A DNA stretch of 31,722 nucleotides, taken from IMG/VR virus record IMGVR_UViG_3300025889_000564, positions 1 through 31,722 of that record; one strand, written 5' to 3'. Every line of letters begins with the position of its first letter. Positions within the stretch are counted from its first letter, which is position 1. A program made the translations under genes and the position numbers. Under the pieces are notes generated by a model. The model was given only the letters and a program-made list of their open reading frames with translations, was not told where the DNA came from and did not search any database. Below are positions 1-6,219 of this stretch, piece by piece. The DNA comes from a virus.

Positions 1-651
1 ACCCTCTTCCATGTCGATCTGATCCAGTCGTAGCGCCAGCAGCGTTGAGCGCCGCAAGCCGGTGTAGTAGGCGAAGCACAGCAATGGCCGTAAATATTCC
101 GGCAACGCGCGCTTCATTCGCTCGTACTCCTCCGGCGTCAGGAAACCAGTCCGCACGTTGTCCCCTTCGTCCAGGTGCGGCACTTGTACCGCCCTCGGAA
201 TCATCCCGTACTCGTCCGACGCGGCCAGCCGAAGCGCCCGCCGCAGCAGGGACAGTTCCCGGTTGATCGTCGAGTCCTTGACGTGATCCTTCCGCCGCTT
301 TGCCACATACGCCCAGATCGCCCGAGGCGTCAGCGATGCCGCCCGCTCGTGTCCTATGACCGGCCCGATGACCGACTCGGCCCTCAACTGTGGAATGTCG
401 GCGTCCTTTCCGTTGCGGCGGTAGTCGGCAATCACGAGCTTCAGGCAGTCGGCCACGGTCACGTCCCCGCCGGCCTTGCGAACTGGAGTTCCCGCCGCGA
501 CTTCGCCGACGCGCTGGCGCAAAAGCTTCTCGGCTTTCGCCCGCGTCTCGCCTCCGAATTCTTCGTGTTGTCTGCCGTCCATGCCGTAGTACCTGACGTA
601 GAACTTTCCGTTTCTCTCTCTCACTGAGCCTGATTTGTACTTGCGCTTCAT
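1..651 (-). CDS. int: Tyrosine recombinase (phage integrase), C-terminus beyond window
   Basis: The reading frame opens at ATG 651 and stays open to base 1, giving the first 217 residues of a site-specific integrase that would join phage and host att sites. The N-terminus (about 1-50) looks like an Arm-type DNA-binding domain (GSVRERNGKFYVRYYG). A SAM-like core-binding region follows at about 65-150. The catalytic domain starts near 168, with the box I motif YTGLRRSTLLALRLDQID, in which R200 is the likely first catalytic arginine. The remaining H-x-x-R and Tyr residues lie off the window, so activity cannot be judged. The gene begins 9 bp after the excisionase-like gene and ends the early operon. 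It is certain as a family member and partial only because of the window edge. Confidence 0.95.
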   Translation of the reverse strand, partial: MKRKYKSGSVRERNGKFYVRYYGMDGRQHEEFGGETRAKAEKLLRQRVGEVAAGTPVRKAGGDVTVADCLKLVIADYRRNGKDADIPQLRAESVIGPVIGHERAASLTPRAIWAYVAKRRKDHVKDSTINRELSLLRRALRLAASDEYGMIPRAVQVPHLDEGDNVRTGFLTPEEYERMKRALPEYLRPLLCFAYYTGLRRSTLLALRLDQIDMEEG

Positions 652-660
652 GCCCCAAGT

Positions 661-888
661 CTAGCGCTTGGCTGCGTCGATGAACTTCTCCAGGTCGGCA
701 ACCTTAAGACGCGGATGGCTGTCGTAGAGCACAGGCCGCAGCCTGCCAGCCGCGATGAGATTCCGCACCTGTTGTTTGCTGCACGCGAGGTATTCCGCCG
801 CCTTATCGATGGTCAGCAGGCCGCGCGGCTGGACGTTGATGCGGTCGGCTATGGCTGCGGCTAGGTCGTCGATGTTCAGCAGCGTCAC
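661..888 (-). CDS. Excisionase-like helix-turn-helix protein
   Basis: A 75-residue protein with a MerR/AlpA-like winged-helix signature: LLTIDKAAEYLACSKQQVRN followed by LIAAGRLRP and a C-terminal helix. This is the typical helix-turn-helix/excisionase domain in which the second helix reads DNA. The start is GTG 888, preceded by a GGAGGTGG ribosome site and overlapping the upstream stop as GTGA. Its position directly upstream of int, same strand and 9 bp apart, fits a recombination directionality factor (Xis). A transcriptional regulator of the AlpA type is the alternative; sequence alone does not separate the two. Confidence 0.8.
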   Translation of the reverse strand: MTLLNIDDLAAAIADRINVQPRGLLTIDKAAEYLACSKQQVRNLIAAGRLRPVLYDSHPRLKVADLEKFIDAAKR

Positions 889-1253
889 GGCCCCACCTCC
901 GGATCGGGCTGGATGGTCGCGGGCGCGGGCTGCGGCTGGCCGGAGATGGGCGAGGTGGCGAGGACTTCGGACATGATTTCGGACGGGATATCCTCTCCAG
1001 CGTGCGAATCAAACTGGCGCTTGGCATACCTGACCGCCCCCTCCAGCCGCGCGACGTACTCGATCAGGGCGCGGCGCTCGTGGCTCACCTGCTTCAAATA
1101 GTGCGCCATGTCCAGCGCCTCCTCGTATGCGTCCTGTAGCGGATCGCGCCCGTTCACGTCGTTCATCAGGTAGCGGCCATAGGTCTTCTTGCCGACCTCG
1201 GCGCGGGCTTCCACGTCGCGGATGACTTGGCGGTAAATTGGTTCGTTGCTCAT
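885..1253 (-). CDS. Small phage protein with MazG/dNTP-diphosphohydrolase-like motif
   Basis: A 122-residue protein. ATG 1251-1253 is chosen because GGGAGGAGAGAG precedes it and it overlaps the upstream stop as ATGA; a longer frame upstream is a shadow. Residues about 18-55 carry YGRYLMNDVNGRDPLQDAYE followed by EALDMAHYLKQ. This resembles the conserved NGRD-x-L-x-D-A-x-x-E-x-x-D segment of phage dATP/dGTP diphosphohydrolase-like (MazG-type) proteins, where the acidic residues would bind metal. The C-terminus is Pro-rich and likely disordered. The family assignment rests on this one motif, so an all-helical protein of other function remains possible. Confidence 0.6.
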   Translation of the reverse strand: MSNEPIYRQVIRDVEARAEVGKKTYGRYLMNDVNGRDPLQDAYEEALDMAHYLKQVSHERRALIEYVARLEGAVRYAKRQFDSHAGEDIPSEIMSEVLATSPISGQPQPAPATIQPDPEVGP

Positions 1254-1822
1254 CTCTCTCCTCCCGAACTCTCCGGAATTCCCGGATGGTTGACCATTTT
1301 CCCAACGTCGGCAAAATGGTCCCGCTCGGCGGCGATGGCGTCGGCACGGTCGAGCAGTTGATCGCTGGTCCACAGCCGTTCAGCGTTCATGACAGGCGTA
1401 TTTGCCGCCAGCCGCCGCAACTCTTCCGCCGCCCCCAGCGCCTTCATTCGCCGGTCGCGGGCGTCGAGGCCTTTCTGCGCCTCGGTGATCTTCGACAGGT
1501 AGTGAGCCGCCGCGCCATTGGCAGATTCGATACCCTGCCGTAGTTCCGCGATCTCCTTCGCCGCCGCCTCAGCCGCCTCCATCTCGGAGTGGAATCCGCG
1601 ATTCGGCAGGGCCTCGCGCAGAATCCGCAGCGTCTCGTTGGCCGAGTCGTCGCGGACTTGAACCTCGGCCTCCAGTTCGCGCACCCGCTTCCGCGCCTCG
1701 CGCAGTTCGGCGGCGATGGCGGGGTAGGCGTTCCACAGAAACGCGGCCCGAGACGTCCACAGAATCGGCGCGGCTTCGGCTTCCGCTACCATTCGGTCGA
1801 GCGCCTCGAGGTCTACTTGCAC
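1250..1822 (-). CDS. Coiled-coil hypothetical phage protein
   Basis: A 190-residue protein. The GTG at 1822 is preferred because GGAGGTGA sits just upstream; a TTG at 1852 would add ten residues without a good ribosome site. Residues about 35-75 (ELREARKRVRELEAEVQV) and 90-140 are Ala/Glu/Arg-rich heptad-like helix, predicted coiled coil. No catalytic motif or recognisable domain is visible. It starts inside the end of the preceding 58-residue gene and ends in an ATGA overlap with the next gene, so it is translated as part of the early operon. Function unknown. Confidence 0.7.
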   Translation of the reverse strand: MQVDLEALDRMVAEAEAAPILWTSRAAFLWNAYPAIAAELREARKRVRELEAEVQVRDDSANETLRILREALPNRGFHSEMEAAEAAAKEIAELRQGIESANGAAAHYLSKITEAQKGLDARDRRMKALGAAEELRRLAANTPVMNAERLWTSDQLLDRADAIAAERDHFADVGKMVNHPGIPESSGGER

Positions 1823-1989
1823 GGCGTCACCTCCACGCGGACGGGCTTCCAATCGCTTGCATCACCGAATGGCGCAAAGGATACGCCACGCGCTTCCGCT
1901 CTCGTTGTGTACATGCAGTATGAATGCGCGTATCTCCGCACCTCGCCGGTCTGCTTGTGGACCAGCACCCACGCCTTAAACGGTTTCAT
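1813..1989 (-). CDS. Small hypothetical protein (58 aa)
   Basis: This short frame begins at ATG 1989 after a strong GGAGGAGGAGGAAG ribosome site and ends at TAG 1813-1815, 10 bp inside the following gene. The product starts MKPFKAWVLVHKQTGEVRRY, looks like a compact beta-rich fold and ends in a short basic tail. It resembles nothing I can name. The ribosome site, packed gene order and overlap with the next gene argue that it is real although it is under 60 residues. Confidence 0.65.
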   Translation of the reverse strand: MKPFKAWVLVHKQTGEVRRYAHSYCMYTTRAEARGVSFAPFGDASDWKPVRVEVTPCK

Positions 1990-2011
1990 CGGCTTCCTCC
2001 TCCTCCAATCC

Positions 2012-2197
2012 TTAAAACATCTCGTCGAAACACGGCCCGCAGGTTTGCGAGATCAGCAGTTCACGGTCGTCTTCGCTCATTCCGGGAAAGGCTCGTTGGG
2101 CCAACACCCCGGCCTCCCATGCCGCAAACTGTTCCGCTGGAGCGGACACCGGATACCGCTTGTGGCACATAAGGCAAGTGATGCTTCGAGTTATCAT
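2012..2197 (-). CDS. Small putative zinc-ribbon protein
   Basis: A 61-residue protein with two C-x2-C pairs, C8/C11 (CLMC) and C53/C56 (CGPC), separated by a helical linker that includes AEQFAAWEAGVLAQ. The spacing suggests one structural zinc site closing a small domain. The start ATG 2197 follows GGAGGAGGAAAA, which is also the coding end of the upstream gene (ATGA overlap). Small Cys-knuckle proteins of this type are frequent in phage early operons and often inhibit or adapt host enzymes, but no target can be inferred here. Confidence 0.65.
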   Translation of the reverse strand: MITRSITCLMCHKRYPVSAPAEQFAAWEAGVLAQRAFPGMSEDDRELLISQTCGPCFDEMF

Positions 2198-2391
2198 TTT
2201 TCCTCCTCCAACCCACCCCGCTCAGCCGCGAACCTCGCCAGCCGCGCGGCGAGGCGCATATCAGAAATATCCTGCTGCCAATATTCGACCAATGAAGAAG
2301 GCCAGCCTGGCTCCGAAAGCAAATCATTCTCTTGTCCAGTCGCCTGCTCATCAATCCGCGCCGCCCACGCGATCAACTCGGCGGGCGTCAT
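2194..2391 (-). CDS. Small hypothetical protein (65 aa)
   Basis: Starts at ATG 2391 in an ATGA overlap with the upstream gene and ends in an ATGA overlap with the next. The sequence begins MTPAELIAWAARIDEQ and is predicted helical throughout, ending in an acidic LEEEK tail whose codons form the next gene's ribosome site. A longer frame reaching 2547 is rejected as a shadow of the upstream gene. No family is recognised; the tight coupling to both neighbours is the main support. Confidence 0.55.
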   Translation of the reverse strand: MTPAELIAWAARIDEQATGQENDLLSEPGWPSSLVEYWQQDISDMRLAARLARFAAERGGLEEEK

Positions 2392-2762
2392 GCGGCACCG
2401 CCGTTGGTCTTGTACAGCGTCTCCGGTGGCATCCCGTACAGCGGCAAAAACGGCCGGCCCTCCAGCCGAGACGCGCGGCGCAACTGGCCTTCGGTCAGCT
2501 CTTCGCCCGTGTCCGTGCGCTTCCAGTAGCTCCGGCCACGCTTCCACCCGACGTAGAAGGCGACGATGCTGTTGGAGGTCTTCGGCGTGATGATCGCTCG
2601 CGGCGCTCCGGTTTCCGCAGCCTCACGGTAAAGCGCCCAGATGGACACGCTGCGGCGGTCACGGTCGCCCATGCGCCACATCTCCAGCCGGTCGCCGACG
2701 ACTTCGACGAGGATCGGACGGCCCATCGCTTCTGCGGTGGTGCGGATACCCTTTTGCTTCAT
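2388..2762 (-). CDS. Hypothetical phage protein (124 aa)
   Basis: The start ATG 2762 overlaps the upstream stop as ATGA; the frame extends further upstream but only as a shadow. The product begins MKQKGIRTTAEAMGRPILVE and has an alternating beta pattern (VEVVGDRLEMWRMG) followed by YVGWKRGRSYWKRTDTGEEL, rich in Trp, Tyr and Arg. This composition suits nucleic-acid contact, but no named domain is apparent. Function unknown; the gene call is well supported by context. Confidence 0.6.
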   Translation of the reverse strand: MKQKGIRTTAEAMGRPILVEVVGDRLEMWRMGDRDRRSVSIWALYREAAETGAPRAIITPKTSNSIVAFYVGWKRGRSYWKRTDTGEELTEGQLRRASRLEGRPFLPLYGMPPETLYKTNGGAA

Positions 2763-2953
2763 CGCGCCACCTCCGCGCTCAGGTACTCCTTGCGCCGCTC
2801 CTCGCGCGTGATCGCCGCGTCTCGGTTCGAAAACGCCCACGCGCCAACTCGGTGCCACATCGCCACGCGCTTGGGCAGCACAACCAGATACACCGAAAGG
2901 GCCATCAACCCAGCGCCACACACAATTGCAAACATCATTTCGTTGCTTTCCAT
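2759..2953 (-). CDS. Single-pass small membrane protein
   Basis: A 64-residue protein from ATG 2953, preceded by GAGAGGAGAGAG. Residues about 5-25 (MMFAIVCGAGLMALSVYLVV) form one clear transmembrane helix; the rest is short, basic and soluble (about 26-64), probably cytoplasmic by the positive-inside rule. No lysis-protein signature is seen. It is the first gene after a 237-bp structured gap and heads the downstream part of the early operon. Role unknown. Confidence 0.6.
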   Translation of the reverse strand: MESNEMMFAIVCGAGLMALSVYLVVLPKRVAMWHRVGAWAFSNRDAAITREERRKEYLSAEVAR

Positions 2954-3190
2954 CTCTCTCTCCTCTCTCGTTTTCCGCCGCCCCAATCCTCCCCTGAGAG
3001 GTCAGGGCGGCGTTAGAATCAACACATTCATCTGAAGCGTTTATTGCTGCGGCTAGGCATACCTCCTATGAACCGTATTAGAGGCCACAGCCTCCGGCGA
3101 GTGGATTCCAGGGACCGCGCCAATCCTGAAACGTCGGTGTCTCTCCCCGGTCGTCCACCCGCCGCAGGCTGCGCCACCTGCGGCACCCGA
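2954..3190 (-). other. Structured intergenic region with several inverted repeats
   Basis: No convincing protein gene. It contains an 8-bp stem GCCGCAGG/CCTGCGGC at 3161-3184, directly after the ssb stop. A GAGGC/GCCTC hairpin lies at 3081-3094. A pair of mutually exclusive hairpins at 2976-3012 consists of an outer CGCCGCCC/GGGCGGCG stem and an inner CCCTGA-GAGG-TCAGGG stem, sharing bases 3005-3007. None is followed by a U tract on the minus RNA, so they are not simple intrinsic terminators. On the minus strand an AGGAGGT ribosome site precedes a 10-codon frame (ATG 3060 to TGA 3028). Together this resembles a leader, attenuator or mRNA-processing region, but that is inference. Confidence 0.4.
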
Positions 3191-3619
3191 TCAGAAGGGC
3201 AGGTCGTCAGAGTCGGCTAGCGAATCGCCAGCGGTGGCAGCGAACGGCGAACCGCTCAACTCCATCGGTTTTGATCCACTGCCTGGGACGTACAGCCCCT
3301 TCAAATTCGTCCGCCCGTTGTACTCCTCGGCCTTCGCCTGGACTTGCTTGCCAGTCATCACGGTCGCGATATGGACGCGCCAGCCCGCCGATACGAGCGC
3401 CTGTGCATCACAGCCGAACTCTATCAGCTTCTCGAAGATGCGGTCGTTGTTCGATTTGCCGTCCTTGCCCTTGTTGGAGCCCAGCCAGCACATCGAATTG
3501 ACGGTTTCGCCGTCGACGAACATCTGGATTTGAAACGCCGGTTTGTTGTTTTGGCCGACCTCGACAACCTCGAATCCGACCCACTCGCCCGTGTAGTATT
3601 TGCCCGCTTCGAGTTGCAT
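3191..3619 (-). CDS. SSB-like single-stranded DNA-binding protein
   Basis: A 142-residue protein with a beta-rich N-terminal half (YYTGEWVGFEVVEVG, QIQMFVDGE), consistent with an OB-like fold, and a flexible C-terminus ending D-S-D-D-L-P-F (136-142). That acidic tip is the hallmark by which SSB proteins recruit DNA-metabolism partners. The start ATG 3619 overlaps the stop of the annealing-protein gene as TAATG. Gene order nuclease, annealing protein, SSB is typical of phage recombination modules and supports a role coating ssDNA during recombination or replication. The body diverges from classical SSB, so the call rests on tip, size and context. Confidence 0.7.
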   Translation of the reverse strand: MQLEAGKYYTGEWVGFEVVEVGQNNKPAFQIQMFVDGETVNSMCWLGSNKGKDGKSNNDRIFEKLIEFGCDAQALVSAGWRVHIATVMTGKQVQAKAEEYNGRTNLKGLYVPGSGSKPMELSGSPFAATAGDSLADSDDLPF

Positions 3620-4287
3620 TACTGCACCCCCTCACGCGCGGCGGCGAGGCGTTCTTTGATGGCTTCCGTTGCGGTCGCCGTCTTCGCTTCCGTCGCGTCG
3701 ATAACCTGCTCGATGGTCAGTTCCTGCGCGTCGTACATGACCGCGCCGACGACTTCGGCGGCGTACCAGCGGTGGAAATTCGAGATGCACCGCGCGTGCA
3801 GCATGTTGCGCGGGATCTTGTCGTAGTTGCCGACCTTACCACCGCCGCGCGAGTTGTTCACCCATCCGGCCTTCTCCGCGTCCTCCATCGTCACCGTCAG
3901 GTCCAGCGGCGCACCGTTCACGTCCTGCATCGGCTGGCCCTTGTACCAGAACCGCAGCGTTACCTGCTTTTCCGTGTGAACCACCGGACGCCAGTCGTAA
4001 CCGGCCTGCTTCAGAAACATCGCGCGGGCATTGGCCGACAGCGCCGGTTTGCCGCTGATGATGTGGATCATCTGCAACGACAGAGCCGGGTTGAGGCCAA
4101 GGTCGCGCCCCATCGCGATGGCGTAGGCGTTCGCGTCCGTCGCGTAGACCTTCGCCGTCAGGGCGTCGGCCCGCGCCGCTTCGGCCTGCTGCCGCGCCGA
4201 CGTGTTCTCCACAATCGTGTCAAGAATCGACGGCTGCGCCGCCTGTTGCACTTGCGCCGCTTCCGGCGTCGTCTGAGTCGTGCTCAT
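3619..4287 (-). CDS. RecT-like single-strand annealing protein (recombinase)
   Basis: A 222-residue protein starting at ATG 4287, in ATGA overlap with the nuclease gene; the longer frame to 4485 is shadow. After a Gln/Ala-rich N-terminus, residues about 55-92 carry AYAIAMGRDLGLNPA and HIISGKPALSANARA. A beta segment follows (VTLRFWYKG), then KIPRNMLHARCISNFHRWYA at about 157-176. These blocks match the pattern of phage RecT-superfamily annealing proteins, where a Pro-Arg-x-Met-Leu-x-Ala-Arg block is conserved. It would anneal the 3' overhangs made by the adjacent exonuclease, with the SSB-like protein as partner. The family is assigned by pattern memory and neighbours, not by search. Confidence 0.65.
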   Translation of the reverse strand: MSTTQTTPEAAQVQQAAQPSILDTIVENTSARQQAEAARADALTAKVYATDANAYAIAMGRDLGLNPALSLQMIHIISGKPALSANARAMFLKQAGYDWRPVVHTEKQVTLRFWYKGQPMQDVNGAPLDLTVTMEDAEKAGWVNNSRGGGKVGNYDKIPRNMLHARCISNFHRWYAAEVVGAVMYDAQELTIEQVIDATEAKTATATEAIKERLAAAREGVQ

Positions 4288-5279
4288 GCTTTCTCCTTCT
4301 TCGTTGTCACCCGCAGCGGCCTGGACAAAGACCGAACCGCCACTTCCTTGTAAATCTCCGGGTACTTCAACTTCAGCCCCGCCGCGTCGATCCGCATGGA
4401 CTCCTGCGGCGCGTAGCTGACTTTGTACGGCCCCGCGTAAGCCGTCGCCGTGTCGCCCAGCGCTTCGACCAGCCGCGACTGGCACTGCTCTTTGTGCTCC
4501 TCGGCAGACTTCACAATCGCCCGCGCATCGTCGAACTGCTGGACGATCTGAATCAAGTCATCCCGCCGCTCGTCGCCGCCGACGTTGGCCCATTCCTCAT
4601 CCCGACAGCTCGCGCCGAATTCGCAGCCGTCGCAGCGGGTGTCCCGCGGATTCAGCGGCGGCGGCGGGTTGCGGTCGGTGACGCGCTGCCAGAACTCGTC
4701 CACTCGCTCCGATACCAGCGCCATCAACTCGTCGTCGTACTCAAATTGATAGAGCTTAACCTCGCCGTCGCCGTCGTGTTCACGGTTCCACGCGGCTATC
4801 GCGCCCCACTTCCAGCCCGTGAGCCGCATGTACCACTGGAGTTGCAGGACATACTGCTGCGGCACGCCGTCAAATAGCCATTTCCAGTACGCCTGACGGC
4901 CAATGCACTTGATCTCCAGCACTCCCGGCCCGCGCTCGTCCATGGCAACGATGTGCCGGTCGATATGCGCCCCTTCGTGCTCCATTCCCTGCACGGGGGC
5001 TTTCCGGCGCAGCTTTAAGCCGAACTGCCGCTCGACCTCATCGGCAATCCAGTCTTCCATGACGGTGCCGACGCGCATCGGGCCGGTTTCGCGAAACGGG
5101 CGATCCTCGGGTTGGTGGGTCTTGCGATACCACAGCCGGCGGGCGCAGCCGTAAGGCTCCAGGTTCAGGACGGCGGCGATCTCGGACCCGCCGACGTATC
5201 CGCGCCGATTGCTGGCGTCCTTGGGGATCGGTGCGGGGTTGTGGGCTTCGAGTTGGTGGAAGCGGTGGGTGAAGGTCAT
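4284..5279 (-). CDS. YqaJ/lambda-exonuclease-like recombination nuclease
   Basis: A 331-residue PD-(D/E)xK nuclease. The start ATG 5279 is in ATGA overlap with the upstream gene. Motifs in order are YVGGSEIAAVLNLEPYG (28-44), VMEDWIADEVER (73-84, E75), HIDRHIVAMDE with D107, VLEIKC with E122/K124, and VPQQYVLQLQWYM (139-151, the Gln motif). These are the expected active-site blocks of phage recombination exonucleases that resect dsDNA ends 5' to 3'. Residues C45, C216, C219 and C225 (C-x2-C-x5-C at the C-terminal side) resemble the iron-sulfur cluster layout of AddB/Cas4-type nucleases. It pairs with the annealing protein immediately downstream. Confidence 0.88.
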   Translation of the reverse strand: MTFTHRFHQLEAHNPAPIPKDASNRRGYVGGSEIAAVLNLEPYGCARRLWYRKTHQPEDRPFRETGPMRVGTVMEDWIADEVERQFGLKLRRKAPVQGMEHEGAHIDRHIVAMDERGPGVLEIKCIGRQAYWKWLFDGVPQQYVLQLQWYMRLTGWKWGAIAAWNREHDGDGEVKLYQFEYDDELMALVSERVDEFWQRVTDRNPPPPLNPRDTRCDGCEFGASCRDEEWANVGGDERRDDLIQIVQQFDDARAIVKSAEEHKEQCQSRLVEALGDTATAYAGPYKVSYAPQESMRIDAAGLKLKYPEIYKEVAVRSLSRPLRVTTKKEKA

Positions 5280-5461
5280 GCCAACCCCACAGCAACCGCG
5301 ACCACAGACGCGAGCGCATACCACGCCGAGCGGTTGAACTGCGCGTTGTGGTAGCGCCAGTTGTGCTTACCCTTTGGCCCGAAGGCGCGGCGGAAGCACA
5401 GCCACGCGAGGATCATAAGGTCGGCAGCGGCGCAAAGCCAGAGGATCACGGCGGGGGTCAT
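5276..5461 (-). CDS. Small two-helix membrane protein
   Basis: A 61-residue protein with two hydrophobic helices, about 3-23 (PAVILWLCAAADLMILAWLC) and 45-60 (AWYALASVVAVAVGLA), joined by a basic loop (RRAFGPKGKHNWRYHN). It overlaps both neighbours through ATGA. It could be an early membrane protein, for instance for superinfection exclusion, but nothing in the sequence proves this, and holin function is unlikely given its place among early genes. Confidence 0.55.
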   Translation of the reverse strand: MTPAVILWLCAAADLMILAWLCFRRAFGPKGKHNWRYHNAQFNRSAWYALASVVAVAVGLA

Positions 5462-5646
5462 TGCGTCACCGCCTCAGCCGTCGCCATCGTCACGGGCAGT
5501 AGGCCAATCGCCCTCATCCGCGCCTCTCCGAGGTAGTGCAGCGCATAGTCCAGTCGCCCCGCCTTCGCCATCGCCAGCGCGTTCTGCGCCAGTTGGATCA
5601 GTTCGCTGTCGACGACTCTCTTACCTGGCAATCCAAGTGGTTCCAT
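5458..5646 (-). CDS. Small helical hypothetical protein (62 aa)
   Basis: Starts at ATG 5646 after GGAGGAGCCAAAGAG and ends in an ATGA overlap. The product contains a TPR-like helical pair (LIQLAQNALAMAKAGRLDYA and LHYLGEARMRAIG). One TPR-like hairpin is too short for a confident repeat call. No family is recognised. A strong GC-rich hairpin lies immediately upstream of its ribosome site. Confidence 0.5.
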   Translation of the reverse strand: MEPLGLPGKRVVDSELIQLAQNALAMAKAGRLDYALHYLGEARMRAIGLLPVTMATAEAVTQ

Positions 5647-5660
5647 CTCTTTGGCTCCTC

Positions 5661-5688
5661 CCCGGCCCGCGTCGGCTTGCGGGCCGGG
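5661..5688 (-). promoter_or_regulatory. Strong GC-rich hairpin between early genes
   Basis: A perfect 10-bp inverted repeat, CCCGGCCCGC at 5661-5670 and GCGGGCCGGG at 5679-5688, with an 8-base loop. It fills the gap between the gene ending at 5704 and the ribosome site of the gene starting at 5646. There is no U tract on the minus-strand side, so it is more likely an mRNA-stabilising or processing element, or a factor-dependent pause, than an intrinsic terminator. Confidence 0.5.
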
Positions 5689-5703
5689 TCTGTGTTGATT
5701 TCG

Positions 5704-5949
5704 TTACGCCGTGCGGCCCATCGGCGGGTTGAACCGCGCCTCGTTGTGTCCAACGCGCCGCCCGCGTTCAAACATCGCGGCGTCACAGATGTCGTCCACC
5801 TGCCACCGCTGGATTCCGTACTCGCGGGCGATGGTGAATCGGCTAGTGCCGAACACTAAAGCTCGCCTTGCGATGCTGGCTTTTTCGTGCTGATTCAACT
5901 TCACGGGAACAAGCGCCCGCGAATGTACCACTTGCAGCTGTGCGGTCAT
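5704..5949 (-). CDS. Putative helix-turn-helix DNA-binding protein (81 aa)
   Basis: Residues about 20-62 (EKASIARRALVFG, TSRFTIAREYGIQRWQVDDI) read as a tri-helical helix-turn-helix, with AREYGIQRWQVDDI as the likely turn and recognition helix. The tail is basic and short. The start ATG 5949 overlaps the upstream stop as ATGA, so it is co-translated with the ribbon-helix-helix-like gene that follows the control region. It is the second gene of the leftward early operon, the usual position for a Cro/CII-type regulator. The regulatory role is inferred. Confidence 0.6.
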   Translation of the reverse strand: MTAQLQVVHSRALVPVKLNQHEKASIARRALVFGTSRFTIAREYGIQRWQVDDICDAAMFERGRRVGHNEARFNPPMGRTA

Positions 5950-6149
5950 GGCTTTTCTCCCTTGGGTCTATCATCGTGAGTGCCTACCAGCAGGTCGATA
6001 GCCTGCTCGATAGCGCCACCGATCATCAGTCCGCGAGTACGAGCGTAAATCGCTAGTCGCTTTGCCTTCGACGGGCGAAGTTTCCAGTGGTACGTTCTCC
6101 GTTCCTCGATTTCGATATGATTAGGTGTCGCTTCGGTGTCGCTGCTCAC
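5946..6149 (-). CDS. Ribbon-helix-helix-like regulator, first gene of leftward operon
   Basis: A 67-residue protein. From about residue 18 the pattern strand (RTYHWKL), helix (PSKAKRLAIYARTRG), turn, helix (GAIEQAIDLLVG) fits the Arc/CopG/MetJ ribbon-helix-helix fold, in which paired strands read the major groove. The start is GTG 6149; no ATG is available before the fold, and only a weak AGG lies upstream. It is the first gene behind the minus-strand promoter at 6156-6185 and faces the divergent gene at 6220. It could repress its own promoter through the tandem repeat there. Confidence 0.6.
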   Translation of the reverse strand: MSSDTEATPNHIEIEERRTYHWKLRPSKAKRLAIYARTRGLMIGGAIEQAIDLLVGTHDDRPKGEKP

Positions 6150-6155
6150 AACCTG

Positions 6156-6185
6156 ATACTACAGTCAGACAGTCAGACATTGCAA
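6156..6185 (-). promoter_or_regulatory. Leftward early promoter
   Basis: On the minus strand, TTGCAA (6185-6180) and TAGTAT (6161-6156) are separated by 18 bp, each matching four of six sigma70 consensus bases. Transcription would start near 6148-6150, almost at the GTG start of the first early gene, giving a very short or absent leader. The tandem operator-like repeat fills the spacer. TTGCAA is self-complementary, so it could serve as a -35 in either direction, but I see no convincing matching -10 for the rightward gene. Confidence 0.55.
6163..6178 (+). repeat. 8-bp tandem repeat, candidate operator
   Basis: Two exact adjacent copies of AGTCAGAC lie between the -35 and -10 boxes of the leftward promoter, and a further CAGAC occurs at about 6195. 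Short tandem direct repeats in a promoter spacer are the usual binding mode of ribbon-helix-helix repressors, which dock as adjacent dimers. Both flanking genes encode proteins of that apparent fold. The function is inferred from position and pattern. Confidence 0.55.
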
Positions 6186-6219
6186 GCAGAAAAACAGACT
6201 TTTCAAAACAAAGTGCTTT

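Noticed and set aside
3025-3060. 10-codon frame with a perfect AGGAGGT ribosome site as a gene
   Set aside because: Too short to call a protein gene; kept only as a possible leader peptide in the structured region.
3161-3184. Intrinsic terminator after ssb
   Set aside because: The stem is strong but no U tract follows on the minus-strand RNA.
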